From positions 1 to 25,378 of the forward strand of contig JAXHUM010000106.1 of assembly GCA_034189325.1 (NCBI GenBank): DNA of 25,378 bases. The letters are read 5' to 3'. Of this stretch, positions 1-9,143 are shown one piece after another (position 1 is the first letter of the stretch; each line of letters begins with the position of its first letter). Made by a program: the position numbers and the translations under genes. The notes beneath the pieces are model-generated. The model was given only the letters and a program-made list of their open reading frames with translations, was not told the origin of the DNA and ran no database searches. The DNA comes from JAXHUM01 sp034189325. GTDB lineage: Bacteria > Desulfobacterota > DSM-4660 > Desulfatiglandales > Desulfatiglandaceae.

Positions 1-77
<77 letters not shown>

Positions 78-88
78 ACAATCTGATA

Positions 89-117
89 TTAATAACTCCT
101 ACCAGCCTGTTTGTCAA
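89..117 (-). promoter_or_regulatory. sigma-70 promoter of tRNA-fMet
   Basis: On the minus strand a perfect -35 box TTGACA (117-112) is followed by a 17-nt spacer and a -10 box TATTAA (94-89). Transcription would begin around 82, a few bases before the tRNA 5' end at 77. Confidence 0.8.
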
Positions 118-160
118 ATAAAAAACAGCAGCTTACTTATAAGGACGATTCTCCGTGAGA

Positions 161-1690
161 TTATTCGCACGGGAGTTTTATGAAAAAGCTTGTCCCTTCA
201 CCAGGCAGGCTGACCGCGGATATTTCTCCGTTATGGGCCTCAACAATCTTATAGGAGATTGAAAGACCCAGCCCACATCCCCTCTCCCGGGTCGTATAAA
301 ACGGCTCAAAGATACTGAGCAGGTTCCCTTCAGGTATGCCCCGCCCTTCATCGGATATCTTGATTTCCAGACCGTCGAACTGCTCCCTCGTACTGATCCT
401 CACGGTCCCTCCTTCATCCATCGCCTCGACACCATTGACAATGACGTTTATGAACACCTGCTTCATTTTGTCGGGATCACAATGGACCTCTTTGAGGTTG
501 TCAGGGAGATCGGCGACAAACAAGTATTTTTCCGAGGGATAGATTTCCGTCATGATCTTTAAAACGTCGCGGATCACCGAATTGATATCCGTTGATCTCT
601 TCATGAGACGGTACTCTTTGGTAAAGTCCCCCAAATTCGAAACCAGCTTATCCAGTCTGCCGACCTCCTCGAAAATCAGATCGAGTTTTTGAATGGCCCT
701 ATTGTCCGTCAGACTCTTTCGGATTTGATCGGCGAACCCCCCTATAATCATCAAAGGGTTCTTTATTTCATGAGCCACATGCGCCACGGTTTGTCCTACG
801 GCGGCCAAACGCTCAGACTGCAATAGGTTTTTTTCCATCTTTTTCTGATGAGTAAGATCTCTTATGATCGCGGTAAAGGTGATCTCTTTCTCCAGTTCAT
901 GGTAGGACAATCCGAGTTCGATAGGGAACTCCTGCCCCCCCCTCCTGAGGGCGGTCAGGGAGAGGCTTTCTCCCACAACCCTCGGCTCTTTTGTGTCCAG
1001 GAATCGTCGTACATGCTTGTAGTGGTCACCATATTGTAAAGGGATGAGGATCTTCAGGTCCTTGCCGAGGATTTCTTTCCTTCTATATCCGAATATACGC
1101 TCGGCTGCGTCATTAAAGAGAACGATCTTGTGGTCTCCATCAATGCTAAGTATGGCGTCGGTAGCTGTATCGAGTATTGACTTGAATCTCTTCTCAGAGG
1201 CCTTGAGGTCCTTAATCAGTGTCCGGTATTCTGTCACGTCCCGAGAAATTTCAATAAAGTAGTTGAAGCCCTGTTTCATATGATCCACAGGATAAATGAC
1301 ACGCACGATCTCCTTGGAATCAACTCCCTTATGCTCAACCAGGTGGGTCGTCTCCACCCTCTTTCCTGTCTTCTTTGCATGGATCAAAGGACAGATCTGT
1401 TTGCCGAAATCACAGGGCTTATCTGTGTTGTAGGTTATCTCATGGCACTTACGGCCCACCACTTCCTCTTTCTTCAGGCCATAACGCTTTAAGAAGACCT
1501 TATTGACATCATTGATCACGAAAGAAGGGTCTATAACCATGATTTCTTCGTCAATCTCTTCAAAAAGGGCTCGCAAAAAGCTATTGGCTTTCTTCAGCTT
1601 TTCAATTTCAGATTCCGTTTGGACCTGGCGTTCTTTGAGTTCCCTGATCTGATCCAAAAGCGGGCCCCCTTTTTCCGTTTTCACCATCAC
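161..1690 (-). CDS. PAS-PAS sensor histidine kinase (soluble)
   Basis: A 509-residue predicted two-component kinase. Residues 9-40 are a coiled coil. PAS domain 1 spans about 41-155 and contains a cysteine-rich insertion (Cys82, Cys93, Cys100). PAS domain 2 spans about 165-285. The dimerisation/phosphoacceptor domain follows with His307 in HEIKNP, then a HATPase domain with N box (Asn415/Asn419), G1 box DEGRGIP (about 447-453) and G2 box GCGLGLSIS (471-479). No transmembrane segment or signal peptide is seen, so it should be cytoplasmic. The start can be GTG at 1690, overlapping the upstream stop by 4 nt, or ATG at 1687; the G-rich run just upstream (GGGGGTGAG) suits the ATG slightly better. 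It is the last gene of the xerD operon. No response regulator lies nearby, so the partner is unknown. Confidence 0.93.
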   Translation of the reverse strand: MMVKTEKGGPLLDQIRELKERQVQTESEIEKLKKANSFLRALFEEIDEEIMVIDPSFVINDVNKVFLKRYGLKKEEVVGRKCHEITYNTDKPCDFGKQICPLIHAKKTGKRVETTHLVEHKGVDSKEIVRVIYPVDHMKQGFNYFIEISRDVTEYRTLIKDLKASEKRFKSILDTATDAILSIDGDHKIVLFNDAAERIFGYRRKEILGKDLKILIPLQYGDHYKHVRRFLDTKEPRVVGESLSLTALRRGGQEFPIELGLSYHELEKEITFTAIIRDLTHQKKMEKNLLQSERLAAVGQTVAHVAHEIKNPLMIIGGFADQIRKSLTDNRAIQKLDLIFEEVGRLDKLVSNLGDFTKEYRLMKRSTDINSVIRDVLKIMTEIYPSEKYLFVADLPDNLKEVHCDPDKMKQVFINVIVNGVEAMDEGGTVRISTREQFDGLEIKISDEGRGIPEGNLLSIFEPFYTTRERGCGLGLSISYKIVEAHNGEISAVSLPGEGTSFFIKLPCE

Positions 1691-2286
1691 TCACCCCCCC
1701 CAGGACAAAAAAAGACGTATTCGTTGGAGAGGACATCAAACATCTCATCCGTCCCCCTCCTTATGGCTTGATAAAGCTCCTTGAGAGTGTTGGCCGATGC
1801 TAGTGTTGCGGCATATTCCGATTTGTCGTAGGACCCCGGTTCAATAGGAAGCAAGATGTCATCAAGAGGGCCGTACCAACGGACGTTGAGCTCCTCTTTC
1901 ATCAGAAAGATCTTCTTATACATGGCCCGAAGAATATCGGTTCTTAGGATAGGACTTATCTGGTTGGTTATGCAGTCCATAAGGCCTGCAAGGAAATAGG
2001 CCTCTCTCATCCGTTTTTCATCTTTTCGATAGACCCATACGGCCCGTATTGTGAAGCCCAGGCCCCTGTCCAGCAAGACATAAGGGGGACAAAAACCTCT
2101 CAGTTCTGTCTTTCTCTTTTCAGCCTTTCCCCGAAAAGACTCAAAAAAATCACACTGAGATTTTGGTGCCTGGACAAAATGGTCTGTTTTCCAGCACGCC
2201 CGACGGAATTCCCATGGCTTCAGCGCAATAAGGTTCTCATCTGTCTTCCTTTGAGCATTCTGTTTCAGGTCTATGAGCTTTCCCAT
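1687..2286 (-). CDS. conserved-looking hypothetical protein (199 aa)
   Basis: I do not recognise a family. The 199-residue product has no signal peptide or clear membrane segment. It has an N-terminal basic stretch, scattered cysteines (none in a clear metal-binding pattern) and a C-terminal glycine run (PGGGE). The start at 2286 has an AAAGGG ribosome-binding site about 7 nt upstream. It sits 37 nt downstream of xerD and overlaps the histidine kinase start, so it is almost certainly co-transcribed with both. The tight coupling to the kinase suggests a related sensory or accessory role, but that is inference from position only. Confidence 0.75.
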   Translation of the reverse strand: MGKLIDLKQNAQRKTDENLIALKPWEFRRACWKTDHFVQAPKSQCDFFESFRGKAEKRKTELRGFCPPYVLLDRGLGFTIRAVWVYRKDEKRMREAYFLAGLMDCITNQISPILRTDILRAMYKKIFLMKEELNVRWYGPLDDILLPIEPGSYDKSEYAATLASANTLKELYQAIRRGTDEMFDVLSNEYVFFCPGGGE

Positions 2287-2323
2287 GAATCACCCTTTCC
2301 CATGCCCTTAAAGTCATTGTCTA

Positions 2324-3205
2324 TCAAGGTCTGGGATGATATTTCTCGTGGACCTCTTTCAACCTTTCCCTTGTCACATGGGTATAGATCTGTGTGGTCG
2401 CAATATCTTCATGCCCAAGCATTATCTGAACGGACCTGAGGTCGGCGCCACCCGCAACAAGGTGACTCGCAAACGAATGCCTCAGGCTGTGAGGGGTTAT
2501 GCGCTTTTGAATGCCTCCCATTTTGGCATATTTCTTGATGATTTTCCAGAACCCCTGCCGGGACAACCGGTCTCCGCTGGGATTTAAGAAAAGGTACGGG
2601 GAATCCGAACCCTTCTTATGAAGGGAACGCCCCTCGGAAACATAACGTCTGACAGACTCCACCGCCTTCTCCCCCATGGGCACGATTCTCTCTTTTGAAC
2701 CCTTTCCTAGGGTCCTGACATACCCGGCCTCCAAGTTGATATTGACCAGTTTCAACCCCACCAGCTCCGACACCCTCAGGCCCGTGGCATACAATAACTC
2801 CAACATAGCGGAATCCCTCCGGCCTTTGGGCCGGGATAGGTCGGGCTGTGACAGAAGTCGTTCGACCTCGGACCTGCTCAGCACCATTGGGAGTTTTTTC
2901 TGTAGACGCGGCGTCTCAACCAATCGTGCCGGACTGTCCCGGATAATACCTTCGGAAACAAGAAATCGGAAAAATGTCTTTATCGCGGAAACGTTCCTGG
3001 CCACACTTCTGGAGGAAAGGAACTGTCCCAGGAGGGCCACGTACTCCGAGATCCTTTCTCCCGGCACCTCTTTCAGTGAGAGGTCTGTGTTTTTCAAGAA
3101 CCGGATGAATCTGACGATGTCCCTGCTGTATGCCTCCAGCGTATTATCGGAAAGGCCTCGCTCTATCCTGAGATAGTCGATAAATTGATCAGCCAGCTCG
3201 TACAT
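2324..3205 (-). CDS. xerD: site-specific tyrosine recombinase XerD
   Basis: A 293-residue tyrosine recombinase, the usual length for XerC/XerD, which resolve chromosome dimers at dif together with FtsK. The N-terminal SAM-like DNA-binding domain spans about 1-85 and the catalytic domain about 105-290. All catalytic residues are present: Arg144 (ATGLRVSELVGL), Lys168, His239 and Arg242 (HSLRH), His265 (LGHEDIATTQ) and the nucleophile Tyr274 (IYTH). The start at 3205 has an AAGGG site upstream. It is the first gene of a three-gene minus-strand operon with the hypothetical gene and the PAS kinase. XerC versus XerD cannot be fixed from sequence alone, but the N-terminus and length favour XerD. 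It is unlikely to be a mobile-element integrase, since no other integration genes flank it. Confidence 0.92.
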   Translation of the reverse strand: MYELADQFIDYLRIERGLSDNTLEAYSRDIVRFIRFLKNTDLSLKEVPGERISEYVALLGQFLSSRSVARNVSAIKTFFRFLVSEGIIRDSPARLVETPRLQKKLPMVLSRSEVERLLSQPDLSRPKGRRDSAMLELLYATGLRVSELVGLKLVNINLEAGYVRTLGKGSKERIVPMGEKAVESVRRYVSEGRSLHKKGSDSPYLFLNPSGDRLSRQGFWKIIKKYAKMGGIQKRITPHSLRHSFASHLVAGGADLRSVQIMLGHEDIATTQIYTHVTRERLKEVHEKYHPRP

Positions 3206-3220
3206 CAGAAAACCCTTCGA

Positions 3221-3300
3221 AAGGTCTCAAAAAATCCGGGACGGTGGAAGCGACGGTGGTGTCTTATCTCAACTATTTTACCCGAACTCTTTGAGATCTT
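3221..3300. repeat. imperfect inverted repeat upstream of xerD
   Basis: AAGGTCTCAAA (3221-3231) and TTTGAGATCTT (3290-3300) are inverted copies matching at 10 of 11 positions, 58 nt apart, in the xerD leader. The GGTCTC core is shared with the ends of the adjacent MITE-like element, so this may be a decayed relative or an operator-like site. Confidence 0.35.
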
Positions 3301-3320
3301 ACACCCCTTCCACGCAGGGT

Positions 3321-3461
3321 GAGACCTTTGCAAAACGCCCCCTTTTGCCCAATTGCGGTGTGAGGTTCACATTTTAATCCTCGAAATATTCAATATATTC
3401 ATCCGGTTAAAATTTTCCCTCCCTTGCACTTGAACAAAATTGAGTATTTTTCAAAGGTCTC
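3321..3461. mobile_element. 141-bp MITE-like element with terminal inverted repeats
   Basis: The left end GAGACCTTTGCAAAA (3321-3335) and right end TTTTTCAAAGGTCTC (3447-3461) are inverted repeats matching at 14 of 15 positions. They bound a 141-bp AT-rich, non-coding interior. Perfect outer termini and absence of a transposase fit a non-autonomous element (MITE) mobilised by an insertion sequence sharing these ends. I see no convincing target-site duplication in the flanks. The right end lies 9 nt beyond the stop codon of the M24 peptidase gene, so it could also act as a transcript-end hairpin. The parent insertion sequence is not in the window. Confidence 0.7.
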
Positions 3462-3470
3462 TGGGGCTCG

Positions 3471-4604
3471 TCAAGACGTAAAATCATAAAAATGATCGCA
3501 TTCGGTCAGGATTCTCGCTCCTCCTTGCTCGATGACGACCATCTCTTCCAGTCTGACGCCACCCATTCCTGGGATATAGATTCCCGGTTCCACCGTCACC
3601 ACCATCCCTTTTTTGAGTTTTTTTGGTTTCAGCGGTGAAAGCCTTGGTCCCTCATGAGTCGCCAGTCCGACGCCATGGCCGAGACCATGACCAAAACAGC
3701 GGCCAAACCCTGCGTCACGGATAATTCCTCTTGCCACTGAATCAGGGTGATTACTCTCCACACCCGGCCTAATCTCTTCCAACGCTTCAAGCTGGGCCCG
3801 ACGGACTGTGGCGTAAATCTTTTTAAAGTCTTCCCGTGGTTCTCCCAGAAAAACGGTCCGGGTCATATCGGAACAATAGCCATCCAGTTGAACACCCACA
3901 TCAAAAATGATCGGCTCACCCTGGTCCAGTCTTCTATCGGTGGGAACCGCATGGGGGAGCGCGCTGTTGGGGCCGGAGGCGACAATCGAGGGAAAGGCCA
4001 ACCCGTCCGCCCCGGCCTCCCTAGCCAGGCTTTCGATCCGCCACGCGACCTCTCTTTCCGTAAGACCTGGATCGAGCGTATCGATCACTTCATCCAGGAC
4101 GTAACAAATCAGTTTCGCGGATCTCTCCAACGCATCGATCTCCTCCTCGTCTTTGACTTCCCTCATATCCTCAACCATGCCGTCTAAAGGCCTCAGGTGA
4201 ACAGGAGGCGAAAACGCATCAAAACTTCTCGAAAGCTCGTTATACAAACCCCAGGTCACATAGCCCTGTTCAAAGCCCAGGTTATTTGTGGCGGTCTGCT
4301 TGACGACGGCCGGGAACTCATCTGCAAAACCCTTCTTGAGGGTGTGAATCTCAAAATCCGGGACCTGGTCCTCCGCATGGGTCGTATACCTCGAATCCAC
4401 AATCAGCAGGAGCCGGTTGGAACCTATAAGAAGAGATCCCGACGACTCTGTAAAATGTGTATCCATTGCGTCGTACCCGGAGAGGTATCGCCTATTTTCG
4501 GGGTTGATGATCCATGCCGTATCAAGAGAAATGCCCTTCAAACCTTTCCTTACTTCTGCTATGCGATTCTGAATCGTCGGTCTTTGCACAAATTTAATCC
4601 TCAT
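3471..4604 (-). CDS. M24 family Xaa-Pro aminopeptidase/dipeptidase
   Basis: A 377-residue cytoplasmic metallopeptidase expected to cleave the bond before proline in peptides. The N-terminal creatinase-like domain spans about 10-145 and the pita-bread catalytic domain about 150-370. The five metal ligands are all present: Asp235 and Asp246 (FDVGVQLDGYCSDMTRT), His310 (GHGLGHGVG), Glu339 (VEPGIYIPG) and Glu353 (VRLEEM). The accessory His218 (LPHAVPTD) is also present. Length matches PepQ/PepP-like proteins of Gram-positive and deltaproteobacterial type (about 350-380) rather than the longer E. coli PepP. It is divergent from the RNB ribonuclease. On the minus strand a TATAAT (4641-4636) about 30 nt upstream of the ATG is a possible -10 box, with no good -35. 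Confidence 0.92.
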   Translation of the reverse strand: MRIKFVQRPTIQNRIAEVRKGLKGISLDTAWIINPENRRYLSGYDAMDTHFTESSGSLLIGSNRLLLIVDSRYTTHAEDQVPDFEIHTLKKGFADEFPAVVKQTATNNLGFEQGYVTWGLYNELSRSFDAFSPPVHLRPLDGMVEDMREVKDEEEIDALERSAKLICYVLDEVIDTLDPGLTEREVAWRIESLAREAGADGLAFPSIVASGPNSALPHAVPTDRRLDQGEPIIFDVGVQLDGYCSDMTRTVFLGEPREDFKKIYATVRRAQLEALEEIRPGVESNHPDSVARGIIRDAGFGRCFGHGLGHGVGLATHEGPRLSPLKPKKLKKGMVVTVEPGIYIPGMGGVRLEEMVVIEQGGARILTECDHFYDFTS

Positions 4605-4783
4605 ATAATAGAATTGGACATTTTCTATAGGTCTGATTATAATTTTTTATATTACCAGACTGGTTGGGTGATTGCAATTCCAATGGAAATGGGGTTCATA
4701 TGTCACTTCCGGATATTGACAGATACGGCGCCAACTGCTAGTAGTCTGACACTCTATGTGACAATGAATCACGGACTTTAATA

Positions 4784-6772
4784 ATGAGCCAAGGAAAAAT
4801 CATAGAATATATAGATCAGGGAAAAATCGTTTGCTCCCTCTGTCTGCAGGACAAGGTCAACAAACTGCAGCTATTGACCTGCTCCAATCGTCAAATCAGT
4901 CTGTCTCCCAAGAGGGCGATCCTCACGTCCAGAACAGGTATCGACCTTTCAAGATCCAGGGAGGAATTTCTCGAAGAACTGAAGCAGACCGAAGCAAAGA
5001 GGTGTGCATTAGAAGCAGACGTCAATGTCCCGGAACTCTGGGACCTGGTCGAAAGCGAAAGTGAGAGCTTTGACGACAAGTACCTTGCCGAACTGGTCTT
5101 CGGAGAGGTCATTACCGATGACCATCGGTCCGCTCTGATACGGGCCCTATTTTCCGATCATCTGTATTTCAAGCTGAAGGATGGCCGTTTTATTCCGAAC
5201 TCAAGGGAAAGAATCGACCAGATAAAACGGCAAAGACGGGAAGAAGCGCTGAGAGAAGAAAGGCTTGTCAAGGGAAGCGCCTGGCTCAAAGAAACACAAA
5301 AGGGAAGAAGGCCTGAAGCGCCCTCTTGCAGCGATTATGTGATTCAGCTTCTCACTCAACTGGCACTCTATGGAAATGACGCGCCCGATTTCAAATATGG
5401 AAAAGAGCTGTTTGAAAAGGCGGGCATTGCCGATACTGGGAAGGCGAAAGATGTTCTCATCAAATTGGGCGTATGGGACCAGGATGAAAACCTCGACCTT
5501 CACAGGCTCGGTATTAACACAACCTTCGGAGAGGAGGAACTCTCGGAATCGAGCAGACTCCAGAGGAAAGCCGTGGAACTCGATCATCGTGAAGACTTGA
5601 GGCACTTGCCCCTGGTCACGATCGACGGCCCTTCGACCCGTGACTTTGACGATGCCGTAAGCCTTGAGGTTGAAGGTGATCTGCTTCATTTGGGCATCCA
5701 CATCTCAGACGTCTCTGCACTTATACTGCCCGATACTATCCTGGACACTAACGCGGCCGAGAGGGGCACGTCCATCTATCTTCCGAGAAACCATATACCG
5801 ATGATTCCGCCGAATCTGTCTCAGGGCACCCTCTGCCTGGAGCAGGATGTAGACCGCCCTGCGATTTCCTTGATCGCCACCTTTCACAAGGAGGGGAATC
5901 TCCTGGATCACAGATTTGTTCCGTCGGTTGTTCATGTTCGAAAGAACCTGACCTACGACACGGTCAACGAAGAACTGGAGACGGACGCGGTTTTTCAAGA
6001 AATGCAGCGTTTGAGTCATATCCTTCGTGAAAAAAGAATCGAAAAAGGGGCACTCCCCCTATCCCTGCCGGAACTTGAAATAGACTTTCATGATAACGGC
6101 TCCTTCTCATACAAACTCGTTCCCCAAGAAACCCCCTCCCGCTCTATGGTGGCCGAGTTTATGATCTTCTACAACTGGGCGGCCGCGCGGTTCTGCAAGG
6201 ACCATCTCATCCCGATTCTCTTTCGCAGCCAGGCGGAACCGAGTGAAAGGCTTCCCATTGATGAGATGTCGTACATCTACTACGTATTTCAACAACGTCG
6301 AAAGCTCAGTCCCCTCTCCATCGATACATCCCCCAAACCGCACAGCGGTTTAGGTCTGGATATGTACACCCATTTCACCTCACCTATACGGAGATACCTC
6401 GACCTTGTGATGCAGCGGCAACTCGCCTCTTTCCTGAGGGACAGAACGGTCTTCTACAATGAGGACGAGTTGGATAGAATCCGGACTTTGGTCGTGCCTG
6501 TCATTAGGGAGGTAGAGGCAATGAAGCGCAATCGCCTGCGCTACTGGGTGCTCAAACATCTCCGTAAGCGCCGTGGAGAGGCGTACAGGGCGATTATCCT
6601 TGATGAACTGAGGAATAAATACAGGGTGCTCTTAACCGATTTTCTCCAGATCGGAGAGATAAGGCGTGAAATTCACTTTTCACTCAGTCCATCGGATGAG
6701 ATCTCGGTCGGGATCAAAAAGGCCGATCCCTGGAGCGGAATCCTCCAATTGGAGTGTGTGGACAGAGCCTGA
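4784..6772 (+). CDS. RNB-domain exoribonuclease (RNase II/R family)
   Basis: A 662-residue protein of the RNase II superfamily, 3'-5' exoribonucleases that degrade single-stranded RNA. The RNB catalytic core begins near residue 270. The metal-binding aspartate motif TIDGPSTRDFDDAVSLE is at about 279-295, and the conserved HFTSPIRRYLDLVMQRQL is at about 530. The first 100 residues (GKIVCSLCLQDKVNKLQLL) resemble an OB-like N-terminal domain, and the last 75 residues probably form the C-terminal OB/S1-like fold. It is shorter than E. coli RNase R (about 810). The ATG at 4784 is the only usable start: an in-frame TAG lies at 4742 with no alternative start codon between. There is no clear Shine-Dalgarno. 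A TTGACA (4716-4721) with a weak TAGTAG 17 nt later may be its promoter. It stands alone on the plus strand and converges on the membrane-protein gene. Confidence 0.9.
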   Translation: MSQGKIIEYIDQGKIVCSLCLQDKVNKLQLLTCSNRQISLSPKRAILTSRTGIDLSRSREEFLEELKQTEAKRCALEADVNVPELWDLVESESESFDDKYLAELVFGEVITDDHRSALIRALFSDHLYFKLKDGRFIPNSRERIDQIKRQRREEALREERLVKGSAWLKETQKGRRPEAPSCSDYVIQLLTQLALYGNDAPDFKYGKELFEKAGIADTGKAKDVLIKLGVWDQDENLDLHRLGINTTFGEEELSESSRLQRKAVELDHREDLRHLPLVTIDGPSTRDFDDAVSLEVEGDLLHLGIHISDVSALILPDTILDTNAAERGTSIYLPRNHIPMIPPNLSQGTLCLEQDVDRPAISLIATFHKEGNLLDHRFVPSVVHVRKNLTYDTVNEELETDAVFQEMQRLSHILREKRIEKGALPLSLPELEIDFHDNGSFSYKLVPQETPSRSMVAEFMIFYNWAAARFCKDHLIPILFRSQAEPSERLPIDEMSYIYYVFQQRRKLSPLSIDTSPKPHSGLGLDMYTHFTSPIRRYLDLVMQRQLASFLRDRTVFYNEDELDRIRTLVVPVIREVEAMKRNRLRYWVLKHLRKRRGEAYRAIILDELRNKYRVLLTDFLQIGEIRREIHFSLSPSDEISVGIKKADPWSGILQLECVDRA

Positions 6773-6822
6773 GGGCTCTTCGGCAACAAGGTCATTAGTC
6801 CAATATAATCAGGGCACTCAAC

Positions 6823-7638
6823 TCATTGGACTTCAAACATCTTCTCGCAAATCAACTCGCCTTCGTGATCGTACACAATGACCTTGATGAATGTGGGGGA
6901 TATAGCTTCTGAATCGAAAAAAAACTCGCCTTGAATGATTTTAAAGCGTTTTATGACAAAATGCCATCCTGTCTTGTAATTGGCGGGAAGCCCCTCTTTA
7001 AGGGCGGCTTTGGGGTAGGTCCACAACTGGGGTCCGTCCGCGTCTTCGCCCACTGCGATCATATGAATATACCCCTTTAGAGGACCGCCATCCTTCAACT
7101 TATTCTCTAGCCTGAAGCTGGCCGTCAGCTTCGCGCCATCCTTGACGGTCTTGAGATCCCTGACCAGGGCCTTGGGTTCCGGGGAAGGTCTTTCATCATC
7201 CGGAGGAGTTTTGTCCTTCGCCCCTTCCTCCGCACTCTCTCTGTTTTCCTCATCAAGATCCCTATCGCCCAGGGGATCGCCGATGCTCTCTTCCCCATCC
7301 CGGACATGACCTTGAAAGACGGCCAGTTGTTGTTCCACCCGGTACAGGGCCCTTTTGACTTTTTCCGTCTCGGCCTCAGCCGCTTCGAGTTGTTTTGAAA
7401 GACGCGCATGAACGCGGCATTTGTCAAAATAATCGTTGATAATGTAGAGAGATCCCACAATGAAAAGGCCTAGGAAGAGGGAAACGATGATCAAGATAGT
7501 GGGCGATAAAGTGAATTTCCAGGTCTTGCCGATGCCCCTCATGACCATAAAGTTGAGCCTCGATCTATTCCCGATTTTTCCCTTTGCCTGTCTCGGTTTT
7601 TCGCTTTTTGAGCTTTTGTTCATCTTCTGACCCTGCAT
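6823..7638 (-). CDS. single-pass membrane protein with coiled coil, unknown function
   Basis: With the start at 7638 the product has 271 residues: a basic cytoplasmic N-terminus (KSSKSEKPRQAKGK), one transmembrane helix at about 44-67, a coiled coil at about 73-110 (KQLEAAEAETEKVKRAL), an acidic low-complexity linker with many Glu/Asp, and a C-terminal globular domain of about 120 residues rich in beta pattern. That layout suggests a membrane-anchored protein with an extracytoplasmic domain; I do not recognise a named family. The frame is open up to 7671, which would overlap purB by 23 nt. The ATG at 7638 follows the purB stop by 10 nt and has AGGGG in front, so it is preferred; ATG 7623 is another option. 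Position directly after purB suggests co-transcription. Confidence 0.75.
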   Translation of the reverse strand: MQGQKMNKSSKSEKPRQAKGKIGNRSRLNFMVMRGIGKTWKFTLSPTILIIVSLFLGLFIVGSLYIINDYFDKCRVHARLSKQLEAAEAETEKVKRALYRVEQQLAVFQGHVRDGEESIGDPLGDRDLDEENRESAEEGAKDKTPPDDERPSPEPKALVRDLKTVKDGAKLTASFRLENKLKDGGPLKGYIHMIAVGEDADGPQLWTYPKAALKEGLPANYKTGWHFVIKRFKIIQGEFFFDSEAISPTFIKVIVYDHEGELICEKMFEVQ

Positions 7639-7648
7639 CGGTTGTCCC

Positions 7649-8941
7649 CTATAGGCCGAACACTCTCTCAAAAATCTGATCCACGTACTTGAGGTGATAG
7701 TCCAGATCGAAGAGATCTTCGATCTCCTGAAGACTCAGATATTCTCCTATCTCCCTGTCCTGAAGGATCATCTCTTTGAAGGAGGCCCCCTCCTCCCACA
7801 CTTTCATGGCGTTTCTCTGCACCATCACATAGGCCTTTTGTCTTTCCACGCCCTTTTCCGCCAATTTGATCAGTATCTGCTGGGAAAATATCAGGCCCTT
7901 GGTCTTGTTCAGGTTTTCAATCATTTGTTCAGGATGCACCACGAGCCCACTGATAATACGTCCCAGGCGATGAACCATGTAGTGCACCAGGATCGTGCTG
8001 TCCGGCCCGATCACTCTTTCAACAGAGGAATGGCTGATGTCCCGCTCATGCCAAAGGGCCATGTTTTCCATGGCCGCCAGTGAATTGGAGCGCACCAGAC
8101 GGGCAAGGCCTGAAATGTTTTCGCTCCCGATCGGATTTTTCTTGTGGGGCATGGCCGAAGACCCCTTTTGTCCCTTTGCGAAGGGCTCCTCCACTTCCAG
8201 GACCTCTGTCCTTTGAAGATGCCTTATCTCCACGGCTATTTTTTCAAGAGTCCCGGCAACCAGGGCGAGACTTGTAAAGTACTGGGCATGTCTGTCCCGC
8301 TGGACAATCTGAGTAGAGATCGGATCGGCCTTAAGGCCAAGCCGTTGGCAAGTCATTGTCTCAATCTTGGGGGAGACGTTTGCAAAAGTCCCCACGGCGC
8401 CTGAGATCTTTCCGTAGCTGATGACATCGCGGGCCTCTACAAGTCTGGTCAGATTCCGTCTCATCTCTTCGTACCAGACAGCCAGTTTCAACCCAAAGGT
8501 TGTGGGTTCCGCATGGATTCCATGGGACCGCCCTATCATCACGGTATACCTGTGCTCCATGGCCCTCTCTCCGATAATATTGATGAAGTCTTCGACACCA
8601 TCAATAATCAGGTCCATGGCGTCCCGCATAAGGAGGGCAAGACTTGTGTCGAGGATATCGGAAGAGGTGAGGCCCAGATGAATAAACCGTGAATCAGGAC
8701 CGACATTCTCCTCCACATTCGTCAGAAAAGCGATCACATCGTGTTTGGTCTCCTCTTCGATCTCTAAGATGCGCTCAACCGAAAAAGAGGCCTTTCTTAT
8801 ATTTTCAAGGGCATCTCCGGGAATGAGGCCCTCCTCCCCCATGGCCTCACACACGGCAATCTCGACCTCCAGCCATTTTGCGTAACGATTTTCAAGTTCC
8901 CAGATCCGACCCATCTCAGGCCGAGTGTATCGACTTATCAT
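7649..8941 (-). CDS. purB: adenylosuccinate lyase
   Basis: A 430-residue member of the fumarase/aspartase superfamily. It catalyses two purine-biosynthesis steps: release of fumarate from SAICAR, and from adenylosuccinate to give AMP. The N-terminus (MISRYTRPEMGRIW) is characteristic of PurB. The superfamily signature GSSAMPHKKNP is at 260-270 with the catalytic serine in the SS pair. Conserved histidines are seen at His68 (TKHDV) and His140 (GRSHGIHAEPT). Length is normal. The ATG at 8941 has AAGGAG about 10 nt upstream. The upstream 239 nt to the tRNA-Arg gene hold no convincing gene. Confidence 0.97.
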   Translation of the reverse strand: MISRYTRPEMGRIWELENRYAKWLEVEIAVCEAMGEEGLIPGDALENIRKASFSVERILEIEEETKHDVIAFLTNVEENVGPDSRFIHLGLTSSDILDTSLALLMRDAMDLIIDGVEDFINIIGERAMEHRYTVMIGRSHGIHAEPTTFGLKLAVWYEEMRRNLTRLVEARDVISYGKISGAVGTFANVSPKIETMTCQRLGLKADPISTQIVQRDRHAQYFTSLALVAGTLEKIAVEIRHLQRTEVLEVEEPFAKGQKGSSAMPHKKNPIGSENISGLARLVRSNSLAAMENMALWHERDISHSSVERVIGPDSTILVHYMVHRLGRIISGLVVHPEQMIENLNKTKGLIFSQQILIKLAEKGVERQKAYVMVQRNAMKVWEEGASFKEMILQDREIGEYLSLQEIEDLFDLDYHLKYVDQIFERVFGL

Positions 8942-9143
8942 ATTTCCCGCTCTCCTTATCCGACGCTTTCTGATATCCCATCCCGTGGCCTCCCGCCGGC
9001 CACAATCTGTCTCCAGCGCCCTTGATTTCGTGACACTTCTGCTTACTACTGAAACGACTTTTTATCAAGGAATATCCGGCACTCCCTCCGGATCCTCCTT
9101 GACATGGACAGGGGCGTCGCTCCATAAGGATGTTTGCCATAAC

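Noticed and set aside
6763..6778. Hairpin AGAGCC/GGCTCT at the stop of the RNB gene as a terminator
   Set aside because: The stem is only 6 bp and is not followed by a T run on either strand.
8916..9140. A short minus-strand gene overlapping the purB start
   Set aside because: Composition and overlap suggest chance; it shares no signals with a real start and conflicts with purB.
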